The notes beneath the pieces were generated by a model, which saw only the letters and a list, made by a program, of their open reading frames with translations, did not search any database and had not been told where the DNA came from. Positions 35,309-43,547 of a stretch of DNA of 64,000 nt are shown here, piece by piece. How positions within the stretch are numbered: position 1 is the stretch's first letter; each line of letters starts with the position of its first letter. The position numbers were made by a program, and so were the translations under genes. Source of the DNA: Longimicrobium terrae (GTDB lineage: Bacteria > Gemmatimonadota > Gemmatimonadetes > Longimicrobiales > Longimicrobiaceae); NCBI RefSeq assembly GCF_014202995.1, contig NZ_JACHIA010000014.1, forward strand, positions 1 to 64,000. Reading direction: 5' to 3'.

Positions 35309-35953
35309 TCACTCCGCGCGCGCCTGCTTGCCCACCACGGCGCCGATCCAGATGGGCAGAAAGGGCGACGTGCATCCCTTGGAAACGGGGTAGTCCCGGT
35401 ACAGGCCCAGCCGTTCGCCCAGCGCGATGCAGCGGGCGCGCAGCCGCTCGTCCGCGATGCCGATCTGCGCGGCGCACCAGTTCATGTTCCATTGCAGCGG
35501 CCCGGCGGAGGGCAGTTCCCGCTCGATATGCTGCAGCAAACGCTCATTGTGGTCGTGATTTTCCGCCTGGATGGAGCGCGCCTGCACCGACCAGTACACC
35601 CGCTGCCGGACCGCCGACGGGCCGGAGATCCATTCGGCGGTTTCGGCCTTGAGCGCCGCCTTTTTCATGATGACGTTCGCGATCAGCCAGTCCAGCAGCT
35701 GCGACTGCTCCCTGGCGTCGGCGACGGCTTCGATGTCCGAGAGGAGCCGGCCGATGTACGGAGCGTCGACCGCCTTCAGCTCCAGCATCAGATACGACAG
35801 CATGCGGGCGCTGAATCCGCCGCTGTTCCACAGGTGAGCCGCAACCTCCGCGTTCTTGCCGTGCTCCTTGGCGATCGCCCTGATCTGCGTGTTGTTGGGC
35901 TTCGTGCTGGCGAGCCGCTCCAGGAGACCCTGTGCGTCGGCGGCAGAACTCAT
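35309..35953 (-). CDS. DNA alkylation repair family protein (AlkD-like HEAT)
   Basis: A 214-residue all-helical protein resembling the DNA alkylation repair family. The C-terminal MNWCAAQIGIADERLRARCIALGERLGLYRDYPVSKGCTSPF region is typical of the subgroup. Members that excise alkylated bases use aromatic and acidic residues in the HEAT groove; I cannot confirm activity. AAAGGACG lies upstream of the ATG at 35953; the longer frame upstream has no similarity. Confidence 0.8.
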   Translation of the reverse strand: MSSAADAQGLLERLASTKPNNTQIRAIAKEHGKNAEVAAHLWNSGGFSARMLSYLMLELKAVDAPYIGRLLSDIEAVADAREQSQLLDWLIANVIMKKAALKAETAEWISGPSAVRQRVYWSVQARSIQAENHDHNERLLQHIERELPSAGPLQWNMNWCAAQIGIADERLRARCIALGERLGLYRDYPVSKGCTSPFLPIWIGAVVGKQARAE

Positions 35954-36145
35954 CGGATCGTCCTTTCCGGGCGGACTGGCGGATGGGGAACGTGAATCGG
36001 GGGCGCTTCCGGCGGATGATGAACCGCGATCAGGCCATCGATCGCGCGGATCGGATCCCGCGGCTGCTTGATCTGCATCGCGCCGTGCGCCGCGCCGGAA
36101 CATGCGCGGCGCACCGGCCGGTGCACAACCCTGCGAGTCCGCGGA

Positions 36146-37321
36146 TCACGCAGGCCGCAATGGATGGAGGGCGATGGCCGGAACCGCCGCGTCACGCCGG
36201 GGCGCGACGTCGGGAAAGGATCCGCGGCCAAAGAACACGTGCTGCGCCACGGCGCGGAACGGCGGAAGACGGAGCGCCGCGCAGGCCAGTTCGGCCGCGG
36301 CGGGCGAGCGCACCGCCGCCAGCATGCGCCGGATGACGAGGCGCGTGTGGAACCGGGCGCGCAGGGTGGCGCCGTCGTACCGGGCCAGCGCGGATTCATC
36401 GCCCGTGGCCAGGAAGTCGGCCGTCACCTCGGCGGCCACGGAGGACAGGCGAAGGCACGGGTCCAGCCCGCCCGCCGTCAGCGGCGAGACAGCGCCCGCC
36501 GCGTCGCCCGTCAGCAGCCCGCGCGCGCAGGCAATGCGCGGCAGCACGCCGCCCACCGGAATGCGTCCGCCGCGCCGCTCGCACGGAATCGCCCCCGCCA
36601 GCCCGAAGCGCGGCGCCACGCGGGCCTGAAAGCGCCGCAGCGCCTCCGCGGGCCGGAACCGCGATGCGTAGCCGCCCACGCCCACGTGCACCTCCTCGCC
36701 GTCATCCACCACCCAGGCGATGTAGCCGGGCGCCACCTCGGGATCGATCCAGCAGTGAAAGGCCGGTTCGTGCCCGGTGCTCACGCCGCGGAACACCTCC
36801 TCCACACCCACGATCCACACGCGGTTCTCATCCAGCCCCAGCGCGGCGCCCACGCGCGACACCGCGCCGTCCGCGCCCACGACGAAGCGCACGGGGAGCC
36901 TTTCCCGCCGCCCGCCGCGCTCCAGCGTCGCGACCGAGCCCCCGGCGTCCGGCTCCAGCGCGGCCAGGCTGGTGGAGGGCGCCCACTCCACGCCCGCGCG
37001 CAGGCAGTCGTCCAGCGCGCGGCGGTACAGCGGACCCATGCGGCCCACGCGGTACTCGTCATGCGGGCTCTGCAGCGTCATCGACCGGCCGCGCGGCGAG
37101 TAGAGCGCCACACGCCGCACCGGCGGTCCCAGGCAGTCGTCCGGGAGCGCAAAGCTTTCCAGCGTGCGGCGCACGAAGATGCCGGTCGTGTGCACCGCGT
37201 GGTCCACGGCGGGTTTGCGGTCGGCCAGCAGCACACTCGCGCCGGACTCGCCCAAGCGGCGGGCGCACTCCAATCCCGCCAGCCCCGCGCCCACGACGAG
37301 CACGTCCACGCGCGCGCTCAT
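36146..37321 (-). CDS. FAD-dependent oxidoreductase (geranylgeranyl reductase-like)
   Basis: A 391-residue group A flavoprotein monooxygenase / geranylgeranyl reductase-like enzyme. VDVLVVGAGLAGLECARRLGESGASVLLADR binds FAD at the N terminus, GADGAVSRVGAALGL is the second FAD motif near residue 150, and LTGDAAGAVSPLTAGGLDP (about 275-293) is the third. Related proteins reduce isoprenoid chains or hydroxylate aromatics. Its start overlaps the stop of the upstream membrane protein (ATGA), so the pair form an operon. Confidence 0.88.
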   Translation of the reverse strand: MSARVDVLVVGAGLAGLECARRLGESGASVLLADRKPAVDHAVHTTGIFVRRTLESFALPDDCLGPPVRRVALYSPRGRSMTLQSPHDEYRVGRMGPLYRRALDDCLRAGVEWAPSTSLAALEPDAGGSVATLERGGRRERLPVRFVVGADGAVSRVGAALGLDENRVWIVGVEEVFRGVSTGHEPAFHCWIDPEVAPGYIAWVVDDGEEVHVGVGGYASRFRPAEALRRFQARVAPRFGLAGAIPCERRGGRIPVGGVLPRIACARGLLTGDAAGAVSPLTAGGLDPCLRLSSVAAEVTADFLATGDESALARYDGATLRARFHTRLVIRRMLAAVRSPAAAELACAALRLPPFRAVAQHVFFGRGSFPDVAPRRDAAVPAIALHPLRPA

Positions 37322-37920
37322 CGGCGTGCCTCCACCGCCGGGACCAAGCCGCGCGTTCGGCCCGCGGATCCATCCGCGAACTCCCGCCGTACGCGCTCCG
37401 GCAGTCCCGCCTCCGCGCCGGCGGCCGGGCTGTCCTGCCCGCTTCGGTGGATGAGCGGGTGTTGGCGGCTGCGGTTGATGCGTGCCTCGCCGTCGAGCGG
37501 GTCTCGCCTGTCCGCCATCCGCGCCAGCGCCAGCGAACCCGCGGCGGAGGCGGCGCTCAGCAGCGTGATGGAGCTGATCACGATGGCGGCCAGCACCCAC
37601 ACCGGCCGGTCACTGGTGGGCTCTCCGATCAGGAACGGGAGCGTGCCGACCAGCAGCCCCGCCGCCGCGCCCCAGATCGCGACGCGCGACAGCGGCAGGT
37701 CATCGAGCCCGCGACGGCGCGCCGCGATCGCCAGCACCGCCGAGAAAACCACGCCGCCCAGGAAGCCGGGATAGGCGCCGATCGCCACCCACATCTCGTC
37801 CATGGACCCGTCCGGGTCCACCGCCATCCCGATGAGCACGGCCACCGGTCCCCAGACCAGCGCCCACGTCAGCCCCATCCCCAGCGCGCCCCGGATGCGC
37901 CTCAGCCACCTGTTCATCAT
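37318..37920 (-). CDS. Membrane protein of unknown function
   Basis: A 200-residue protein with four predicted membrane segments in residues 10-150, then an Arg-rich soluble tail. I do not recognise the family. GGGAG lies 6 nt upstream of the ATG at 37920, preferred to the ATG at 37926, which touches it. It is the first gene of a two-gene operon behind a promoter that resembles the one before the ABC operon at 59932. Confidence 0.8.
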   Translation of the reverse strand: MMNRWLRRIRGALGMGLTWALVWGPVAVLIGMAVDPDGSMDEMWVAIGAYPGFLGGVVFSAVLAIAARRRGLDDLPLSRVAIWGAAAGLLVGTLPFLIGEPTSDRPVWVLAAIVISSITLLSAASAAGSLALARMADRRDPLDGEARINRSRQHPLIHRSGQDSPAAGAEAGLPERVRREFADGSAGRTRGLVPAVEARR

Positions 37921-38014
37921 CGCCATCTCCCTTTGTACGTGGATCTTGCGCCGCGCGGCCGCGATGCTCTCCGCCCGCACGAGCTCCGTTGCAACCAAAC
38001 AGGCACTCGCTCGT

Positions 38015-38048
38015 GAAGCACTTTATGATACAAAGAACTTGCGCGCAA
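38015..38048 (-). promoter_or_regulatory. Promoter with conserved CTTTGTATC operator, copy 1
   Basis: On the minus strand: TTGCGC (complement of 38043-38048), a 17-nt spacer, then TAAAGT (complement of 38020-38025). The spacer and -10 hold CTTTGTATCATAAAG, an imperfect palindrome. The 22-nt block 38015-38036 matches 60000-60021 at 20 positions. A repressor site overlapping the promoter is likely. Confidence 0.65.
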
Positions 38049-38402
38049 GTCTTGGATCGCCGGGGATTCACTCGGGAGATGTATTGCTCGTGATCAGAAA
38101 ACAGGAGGGAAGGGGAGAGGATCCGCGTCGTGGTGTGCTCTCGGGTCGCCGCGAGCGCGGGTTCGTCTCACGGATTACCTGCCGTCATCGCGGCGTATAG
38201 CGCCGATCCGAGGAGAGCGTGCGCGGCTTGGATGACGGGTGACGCGGCGAATCCCCGCTCGTGCATCCCATCGAAAACGGTTTCGTTGATGGTGATCCGC
38301 CAGACCCGGTCCACACCTGAACGGGTTCGCTCACCACGTCGTCCCCCGTACCGAATACCTGATCCGGACCCGCGGACGCGAGTCGTGCCCCGAACTCCGA
38401 GA
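38049..38402. other. Intergenic region, nothing recognised
   Basis: No supported gene. Short open frames are present on both strands but lack recognisable features. Confidence 0.4.
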
Positions 38403-38702
38403 TTACGCACTTCGCCGTTTGTTAACACCCCTGAGCAACCCGATCATCGCCCAGTTCACAACGATTCCCAGCAAGAGCAGGTAATACTCTACCAGCCCGC
38501 GGACATTCACCGAAGCCGATAGTACCACGTTCAACGGAAACCCAAGTACCTGCGTAAGCGCATAGGTGTTGGCCACAACACCTTCAGGCGCAGTCCCGAA
38601 CCACTCGGTCGCATTCGATTGCCATATGTGCAAGCAGAGGGCGAAAACCATTCCGAGGGCTGCCCCCCTGATCGCGTCTCGAATCTGTATTGATCGTAGC
38701 AT
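38403..38702 (-). CDS. Small hypothetical membrane protein
   Basis: A 99-residue protein with two or three hydrophobic segments (GAALGMVFALCLHIW, TQVLGFPLNVVLSASV, YYLLLLGIVVNWAMIGLL). Not recognised. It lies just downstream, in transcription order, of an RHS core fragment, where immunity genes of polymorphic toxins usually sit; membrane-bound immunity proteins exist for pore-forming or inner-membrane toxins, so such a role is possible but only inferred. No strong ribosome-binding site. Confidence 0.55.
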   Translation of the reverse strand: MLRSIQIRDAIRGAALGMVFALCLHIWQSNATEWFGTAPEGVVANTYALTQVLGFPLNVVLSASVNVRGLVEYYLLLLGIVVNWAMIGLLRGVNKRRSA

Positions 38703-38756
38703 TTCACTGCCGTGGTCCTGAGTTTCCGATCCCTGCAGCGATGGGCAGAATAGATA

Positions 38757-38800
38757 GCAGCGGCTTGTCGATCCCGCCCGCGTGAAAGTCGCTCACCTGC
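38757..38800 (-). pseudogene. Short RHS core fragment
   Basis: Minus-strand reading gives VSDFHAGGIDKPLL, nearly identical in DNA to the segment encoding VSYFHAGGIDKPLL in the two RHS genes (44479 and 46847 regions). It is a relic of RHS recombination. Confidence 0.8.
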
Positions 38801-38813
38801 CGTCGTGGTGCCG

Positions 38814-39362
38814 CTACCGGCCGTCGCCTCCAGGTTCGCTCTCGAGGCCTTTCTGCGCGTCGGCCGGTTCGCCATCACACCGAACCCGATTCATGACGAC
38901 CGGTACAGTAATGCTCATCATCCCATCATCTGAGTAGCTGCGGGCCGTTCCATTCACGCTCTCGCCTGCAGCCGGAATCGCGGCGAGCAGAAAGTCAAGG
39001 GTGACACTCTGAAAGAAATCCCCCCATCCAATCTGAAGCTGTCGCCCATTCTCTACTACTACCCAGTGTCCACGATTCAACCGGGAGTTCGGAACCTCTA
39101 GATCAGTCGTGGCCGCGTACCATCGACCCCTCCGGAGCGAAGTAGGTATACGGCGAGCTTCCAGCATGGCGCGCGCCGGCGGCATACCGTGCAAACCGGG
39201 CGATTCGCCGGGCCTGAACTGGAAGGTGTAGCAACCCGCCAAGGCGATCACAGGGTCAGGGACGCGAGCGCTCGATGCCGCCAGCGTGGCACATCCGGCT
39301 TGCAGCACCAGCAACAACGTCACCGCCACTCGTGATTTCAGCATCCTGTCTGATCGTCGCAT
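38814..39362 (-). CDS. Hypothetical lipoprotein
   Basis: A 182-residue protein with a lipoprotein signal peptide (MRRSDRMLKSRVAVTLLLVLQAGC; lipobox LQAGC). The mature part contains IALAGCYTFQF, similar to ALVGCYRAGS in the secreted protein at 52620-53495, suggesting a shared small secreted domain. Not otherwise recognised. The ATG at 39362 gives a good positively charged n-region; ATG at 39344 is also possible. The surrounding DNA is somewhat less GC-rich than the core genes. Confidence 0.7.
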   Translation of the reverse strand: MRRSDRMLKSRVAVTLLLVLQAGCATLAASSARVPDPVIALAGCYTFQFRPGESPGLHGMPPARAMLEARRIPTSLRRGRWYAATTDLEVPNSRLNRGHWVVVENGRQLQIGWGDFFQSVTLDFLLAAIPAAGESVNGTARSYSDDGMMSITVPVVMNRVRCDGEPADAQKGLESEPGGDGR

Positions 39363-39817
39363 ACCCCGTCGGTCGCTGATTGTCTGGGCCTGAAGCGTCT
39401 TGCCTGGAACTGCCGAGTTTCCTCCGAATGGGTTGTTCGGCCCTTGAAAGTGGCTGGGCAGGCTGAAGCCTGCTGAAAGGCAGCACCGCATGCTCCCCGG
39501 TGTACGCCGTCCGCGCCGACGTTTTCATCCAGAACGCCTGGTTCTACTGCAGCCGGTAGCAGGCGGTCAGCTCTGCGTTCGCCGCCAGCATTGATTCTCG
39601 CTAACGCGATTCGCCTGAAGGCGAAGGTTTCCGGACCTGGTGCATGGAAATGAATCCGATGAGGAGGGTACGGAGACTCAGCCCGGCCGCTGCCGCGACA
39701 CCTGATCATACCAGCACTCACCTCGTACAGCAGACCTCCGGCGTGGCCCTGCGACCCGTTGGAGGGGTGGGTCATCCACCGCCTCGGAAGAGCCACCTGG
39801 CGTGCTGGTGGACTGCG
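39363..39817. other. Intergenic region, nothing recognised
   Basis: No gene, repeat or hairpin that I can support. It may contain further decayed RHS-associated DNA, but no match to the intact RHS genes is visible. Confidence 0.4.
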
Positions 39818-40390
39818 CTACGGCACGCCGCCCACGCGCGCGGGAGCCAAGAAGTGAGACTTGATCGCCACGGCTCCCACGCACCAACAGAGCGCGTCCA
39901 TGACATCTCCGCGGGCTGAGGGGCATAAATCGTCCAGAAAACCGAGGTCAGACGAGAACGTCAGACTGTCTGCGAGTTCGAAGAGCGTTTTCTGATATGC
40001 TGGCGGCAGCGGGAACCCCGTAGCCTCCACCAGGTCGAGTATGAGATTCACCCCATTCAACACCACTGCACCGTCATCACGAACACCTTCGGTGACGTTC
40101 CAAGCGATCTGCTGCAGATCGTACACCAGAGCAACCTCGCTTGGAGCAGGAAAGTGCCTGGCGAAAGCTTCGTCCCCGACAAGCATGGCGCGTGCGGCCT
40201 CATCCGGGTCCTTGAACCAGACGATGTATCCATCCGGATCGGCAAGGGGGCGATCCTTGCCCCCCCGGCGATCCTCATCCATCAGGAGCAACGTGTAGAT
40301 CAGGACTCCACCTCCCTCTTCATGCATTCGGACAGCGACCAGGTAGACCGCTTCCAGAGAGGGTTCGGAGTTCTCATGCTCGTGCGACAT
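39818..40390 (-). CDS. Hypothetical protein, candidate immunity protein of decayed RHS toxin
   Basis: A 190-residue acidic soluble protein (starts MSHEHENSEPSLEAVYLVAV) that I do not recognise. It begins 11 nt after the stop of an RHS C-terminal toxin remnant on the same strand, the standard position of a cognate immunity gene, and this is the only basis for the proposal. A GGAG lies 5 nt before the ATG at 40390; the ATG at 40393 is adjacent. Confidence 0.65.
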   Translation of the reverse strand: MSHEHENSEPSLEAVYLVAVRMHEEGGGVLIYTLLLMDEDRRGGKDRPLADPDGYIVWFKDPDEAARAMLVGDEAFARHFPAPSEVALVYDLQQIAWNVTEGVRDDGAVVLNGVNLILDLVEATGFPLPPAYQKTLFELADSLTFSSDLGFLDDLCPSARGDVMDALCWCVGAVAIKSHFLAPARVGGVP

Positions 40391-40400
40391 CATCACTCCA

Positions 40401-40735
40401 TTATTGTGGGTCCGTGAACGCACGATCACCGAACTTGCGAATCTGGTTGTACTCAGTCCCGGGACCAGTATTCCAGCTCCCTTCGCCGTACTTGTCGTTC
40501 AGGAGGCGGCGAGCGAATCCGTTCCCGTTCTCACCGACGAGAGGACATTCGCCCCTGGCCCAACTCGAACATCATTCGCAGCATTTCGTCCAGAGACGCC
40601 CGGCCTTCGACCTTATACTGGGAGCCTGGCTCCCACCTCCGCCATTGTTCTGGTTCGCGACGGCATTATCAATCAGACGACCCAGCAACCCGCCAATCGC
40701 GAAGTCTCCAGCTGCTCCGACGCGACATGAGCAAA
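40401..40735 (-). pseudogene. Frameshifted RHS C-terminal toxin tip
   Basis: Translating the minus strand across two frames gives VGAAGDFAIGGLLGRLIDNAV, then after at least one frameshift GNGFARRLLNDKYGEGSWNT and GPGTEYNQIRKFGDRAFTDP before a TAA at 40401. RHS C-terminal tips ending in a YNQIKKWGDRAF-like sequence are known from other genomes (recall, not checked). No RHS core is attached upstream, so this is a decayed orphan tip with its candidate immunity gene still intact downstream. Confidence 0.7.
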
Positions 40736-41402
40736 GGTACAACACGTGGCAAACGGAAGAGCATTCTCACCATCGCCGTCGTCATCGGGGACATACTGGT
40801 CAAGCTACAGCGTTGGACTGGCTGTGAGCGGCGTGGATGGGCGGCTTGCAGCGCGGAAGTCTTGATGTCGGCGAGCGCTCTGGCCGCGCTGGCGCTCTGC
40901 ATACGAGTCCGCGCCGCGCTGCACGGGGCTAGACCACCCCTGGCCGTGCAGCGCTCCGAACTCGTCCGCTGACTCCACCGGCATCCGTATCGAATCACAC
41001 TCTCAACCGTGTTGTGCTGCGGACTGTCTACCACTCCGCCGGGCGTTCCGGCATTCATCGCCTCGGGAGCCGTCGCGGTGATAATCGCCGCTTCCCTTGC
41101 CGCGGGGTCACCATCCGGGAATTCAGAATCCTCCGCAGGGGAGCGAATCGGCCTCCGGCGCGCAAGTGGATCACGGGCGCTCGGCCGTGAAGAGACAGGT
41201 GGGGACCAAGCTAGATTGATGCAGAAAACCCGGCGTAACCGTTCCGGCGTGCTCTGGGCTTGCGAGCGGGCTGCCTCCACGGAGGCAATCAATGGATCAG
41301 AGCACGGCCTGCGGTGACGCTGCCGTTGCCCCGGGTTCAACCCGAAGCTAGGATGATATTTGTCGGATTAAGAGACATCACGCGCTTCCTACCTTCTGCC
41401 CA
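40736..41402. other. Intergenic region, nothing recognised
   Basis: No supported gene on either strand; the open frames lack motifs and ribosome-binding sites. Confidence 0.4.
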
Positions 41403-42179
41403 ATGAAACAACATCCCCTCACCTCCGCCATTCTCGCCATCATCGTTATTGCGGCCTGCGGCTCCCCGTCTCCAAACCCAGATGACCGTGCACGGGCCGA
41501 TTCACTCCAGCGAGAACTGTCCCGCCTCCAGCAGGCACAGCGCGGTCCCGTTGAAAATCCAGCAACTTCGAGCCAGCCTGCGGCGGTTCCCGTGGCGGGT
41601 GCGAGCTCGAACGTGGTGGTACTGGCCCCGGCTGAACCCGGAACGGTCACGGACCTGGAACAGGGTGCGGTTCTCGATCTATGGCTGAATAACCGGGAGG
41701 GCGACCTGAAGGCGCTGACGATCGATCGCTCCGTCGGCAGCATGATCGCCACCTCGGACTTCTTCCGGTACAATCACATCAACTCCGATCAGGATCTGCG
41801 CGGCTACTGGGGACGGCCGTTGCTGATGAAGTGGTCCGCGCTGCTCGAGATCACCGAATCTGGCGCACACGTTTTCTCGTTCGAACTGAAGCGCCAGCAA
41901 GACCCCAATCGGCTCGATGGCTCGCGGACGCTCGTGACGTTGAACGGCGAAACCGTGTTCCAAGCGCAGAAGGAGTACGCGTACGACGAGTTTTCGGAGA
42001 TGGGTTCCGCAGTCTTGTCGCTCTCGCCCGGATTCTACAGACTCGAGGTCTGGCTGGCTGCGGGAACCCCGCATGTCGTGCCTTCGACGGATCTCGGCAC
42101 GTACATCAAGGTTCGCGAGCCTAGTTCAATGACACCTCAGCCACTGCAGTCCAGCCGGATCTGGCATCGGGCGCCTTAG
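41403..42179 (+). CDS. Hypothetical lipoprotein
   Basis: A 258-residue protein with a lipoprotein signal (SAILAIIVIAACG; Cys19), a short coiled-coil-like stretch (DDRARADSLQRELSRLQQAQ), a Pro/Ala linker and a C-terminal beta-rich domain of about 130 residues. That domain (LLEITESGAHVFSFELKR, TLVTLNGETVF, SLSPGFYRLEVWLAAG) reads like a PA14-type or carbohydrate-binding fold, an impression from pattern only. Its stop overlaps the stop of the convergent gene by 2 nt. Confidence 0.7.
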   Translation: MKQHPLTSAILAIIVIAACGSPSPNPDDRARADSLQRELSRLQQAQRGPVENPATSSQPAAVPVAGASSNVVVLAPAEPGTVTDLEQGAVLDLWLNNREGDLKALTIDRSVGSMIATSDFFRYNHINSDQDLRGYWGRPLLMKWSALLEITESGAHVFSFELKRQQDPNRLDGSRTLVTLNGETVFQAQKEYAYDEFSEMGSAVLSLSPGFYRLEVWLAAGTPHVVPSTDLGTYIKVREPSSMTPQPLQSSRIWHRAP

Positions 42180-42484
42180 CGCGAGGCGGGCGGCAGAGAG
42201 GGCGGAAGGGTACGGTCGCGCATTTTTCCATCCGGCATGCTGAAGCGGTCATCGGGGGCTGCACGATTGCGCACTCGCGGGACGGGCTGGACCAGAATCT
42301 CCGAATCCACGGGGGCGACGGTTTCAACGGCCGGATTTTTCGGAGTGAACCCGTTTCGGAGATCGACGGTGTTCTTGGCGATCGTCACGGCGACGCTGAC
42401 GACCGCAAACAGCACCATGAGCCCTGCGATCAGCCGATTGTTCTCGGCCCGCGTCTTCCACTGCTGCAGGAGCGTGTCTGCCAT
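42176..42484 (-). CDS. Small single-pass membrane protein
   Basis: A 102-residue protein with one membrane segment (LIAGLMVLFAVVSVAVTIA, about 18-36) and a periplasmic or cytoplasmic Pro-rich tail. Not recognised. GAGGA 7 nt before the ATG at 42484 decides the start over the GTG at 42490. Confidence 0.65.
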   Translation of the reverse strand: MADTLLQQWKTRAENNRLIAGLMVLFAVVSVAVTIAKNTVDLRNGFTPKNPAVETVAPVDSEILVQPVPRVRNRAAPDDRFSMPDGKMRDRTLPPSLPPASR

Positions 42485-43009
42485 GGGCACTTCCTCATCA
42501 CTGGGAGAAATGGGACTGCAACCGAGTGGAATGTAGCGTCAGAAATGTCCTTTGTGGAAGCCGCTCGACAAACCCTGTCCTGCTGAACGAACGAGCCCCG
42601 GCACCGGGGCTCGTTATGTATTCGCGCGACACGGGATCGGGACGGCGGGGCGCGTCGGCAGATGCGCACGGCGCTAGGGCTCTGCGCGGGGCCGGTCCGC
42701 CTCCCGCACGGTCGTTCACCGCGCCAACGATGGTGCGGCCGGCGGACCAGGAGCCGTACGCGGCCAAGGTAAACGGGGCCATGGTGATAAGCGGATCCAT
42801 GTCCTCTGCGATTCCGCGCGGCTGTAGGTCAAAGGAATGTTGGCGTTCCGAATCGCGGAAGTAGCCGGTGCAGGGCGGCCTCTTCCTCGTGGAACTGACG
42901 CGCGCGGCGGCTGGCGGGTGGCGGGTGGCGGGTGGCGGAAGCTTACCACCCGCCACGCGCCGCGCCGTCGCCCAGTCTGACCGCGCGGCGCGCTTGGCCG
43001 CGCTGGAGC
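42485..43009. other. Intergenic region with terminator-like hairpin
   Basis: Contains the hairpin at 42590-42615; the rest has only weak open frames on the minus strand, possibly debris downstream of the RHS remnant at 43010-43175. Confidence 0.4.
42590..42615. terminator. Hairpin, terminator-like
   Basis: A perfect 12-nt inverted repeat (42590-42601 with 42604-42615) separated by CA, ending in TT on the plus strand. Confidence 0.6.
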
Positions 43010-43175
43010 GGGCCGCGCGCGCGGAAGTAGCTCACCGGCCGTACCGGTTGCCCGTCCCGGTGGTCTCTTCCAGCGTGGCCCCGGTCCCCGCCTGACCCGG
43101 CGCGCAGTTCCCACAGCAGTTGGTCGCCCGCCCACACGAAGCGCGTGACCGTGCTGATGCACGGCTCGCAAGAGG
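43010..43175 (-). pseudogene. Frameshifted RHS core fragment
   Basis: The minus strand encodes EPCISTVTRFVWAGDQLLWELRAG in its matching positions, against EPCVSTITRFVWSGDQLLWELRAP in the intact RHS. It then continues in other frames with remnants of the GQVSYFHAGG segment. It has no start and no toxin domain. Confidence 0.8.
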
Positions 43176-43235
43176 CCAACCGCGGACGCGGCTGGCCTGT
43201 TGCTGACAGTGGAGGCATACTAATCGTGCGAATGG

Positions 43236-43547
43236 CTAAACGACCAAACCGAGGACGAACTGCAATGATTCGTGGCGTATTGCTGCACGACGCGAGCTAT
43301 CGAACTCGATTGCGTCTACTTCAACATCGCCAATCCAGCGACCTTGATCTGCAAAATTTCTCCAGTCTGCGTCTTGCAGCCCCTCCAGTGACTCAAGTAC
43401 GTAAATCTGGTACTTATCCGGATAGTCGTCCAAATTGTCGTCGAATGGACAATCTAGCAGGTAATTCCGAGTGGCTAAGGTGACGACAATCAGACGCGGG
43501 ACGTCGTAGAAGTCCCTGTATCTGATAGGCAGCCATTCGTCAATCAT
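43236..43547 (-). CDS. Putative immunity protein for orphan RHS toxin
   Basis: A 103-residue acidic protein (MIDEWLPIRYRDFYDVPRL) whose start codon overlaps the stop codon of the RHS orphan (43544-43547). This coupling and position are those of a cognate immunity gene. Not recognised by family. Net acidic charge fits binding to a basic toxin (inference). The DNA is distinctly lower in GC than the RHS core, typical of exchanged toxin/immunity cassettes. Confidence 0.72.
   Translation of the reverse strand: MIDEWLPIRYRDFYDVPRLIVVTLATRNYLLDCPFDDNLDDYPDKYQIYVLESLEGLQDADWRNFADQGRWIGDVEVDAIEFDSSRRAAIRHESLQFVLGLVV

Noticed and set aside
36068-38016. Long plus-strand frames opposite the flavoprotein operon
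   Set aside because: Shadows; the minus-strand genes have FAD motifs and an ATGA coupling.
40669-41340. 223-codon minus-strand frame before the RHS remnant
   Set aside because: No similarity to RHS cores or other families, no ribosome-binding site, and Ser/Arg/Ala-biased composition typical of chance frames.
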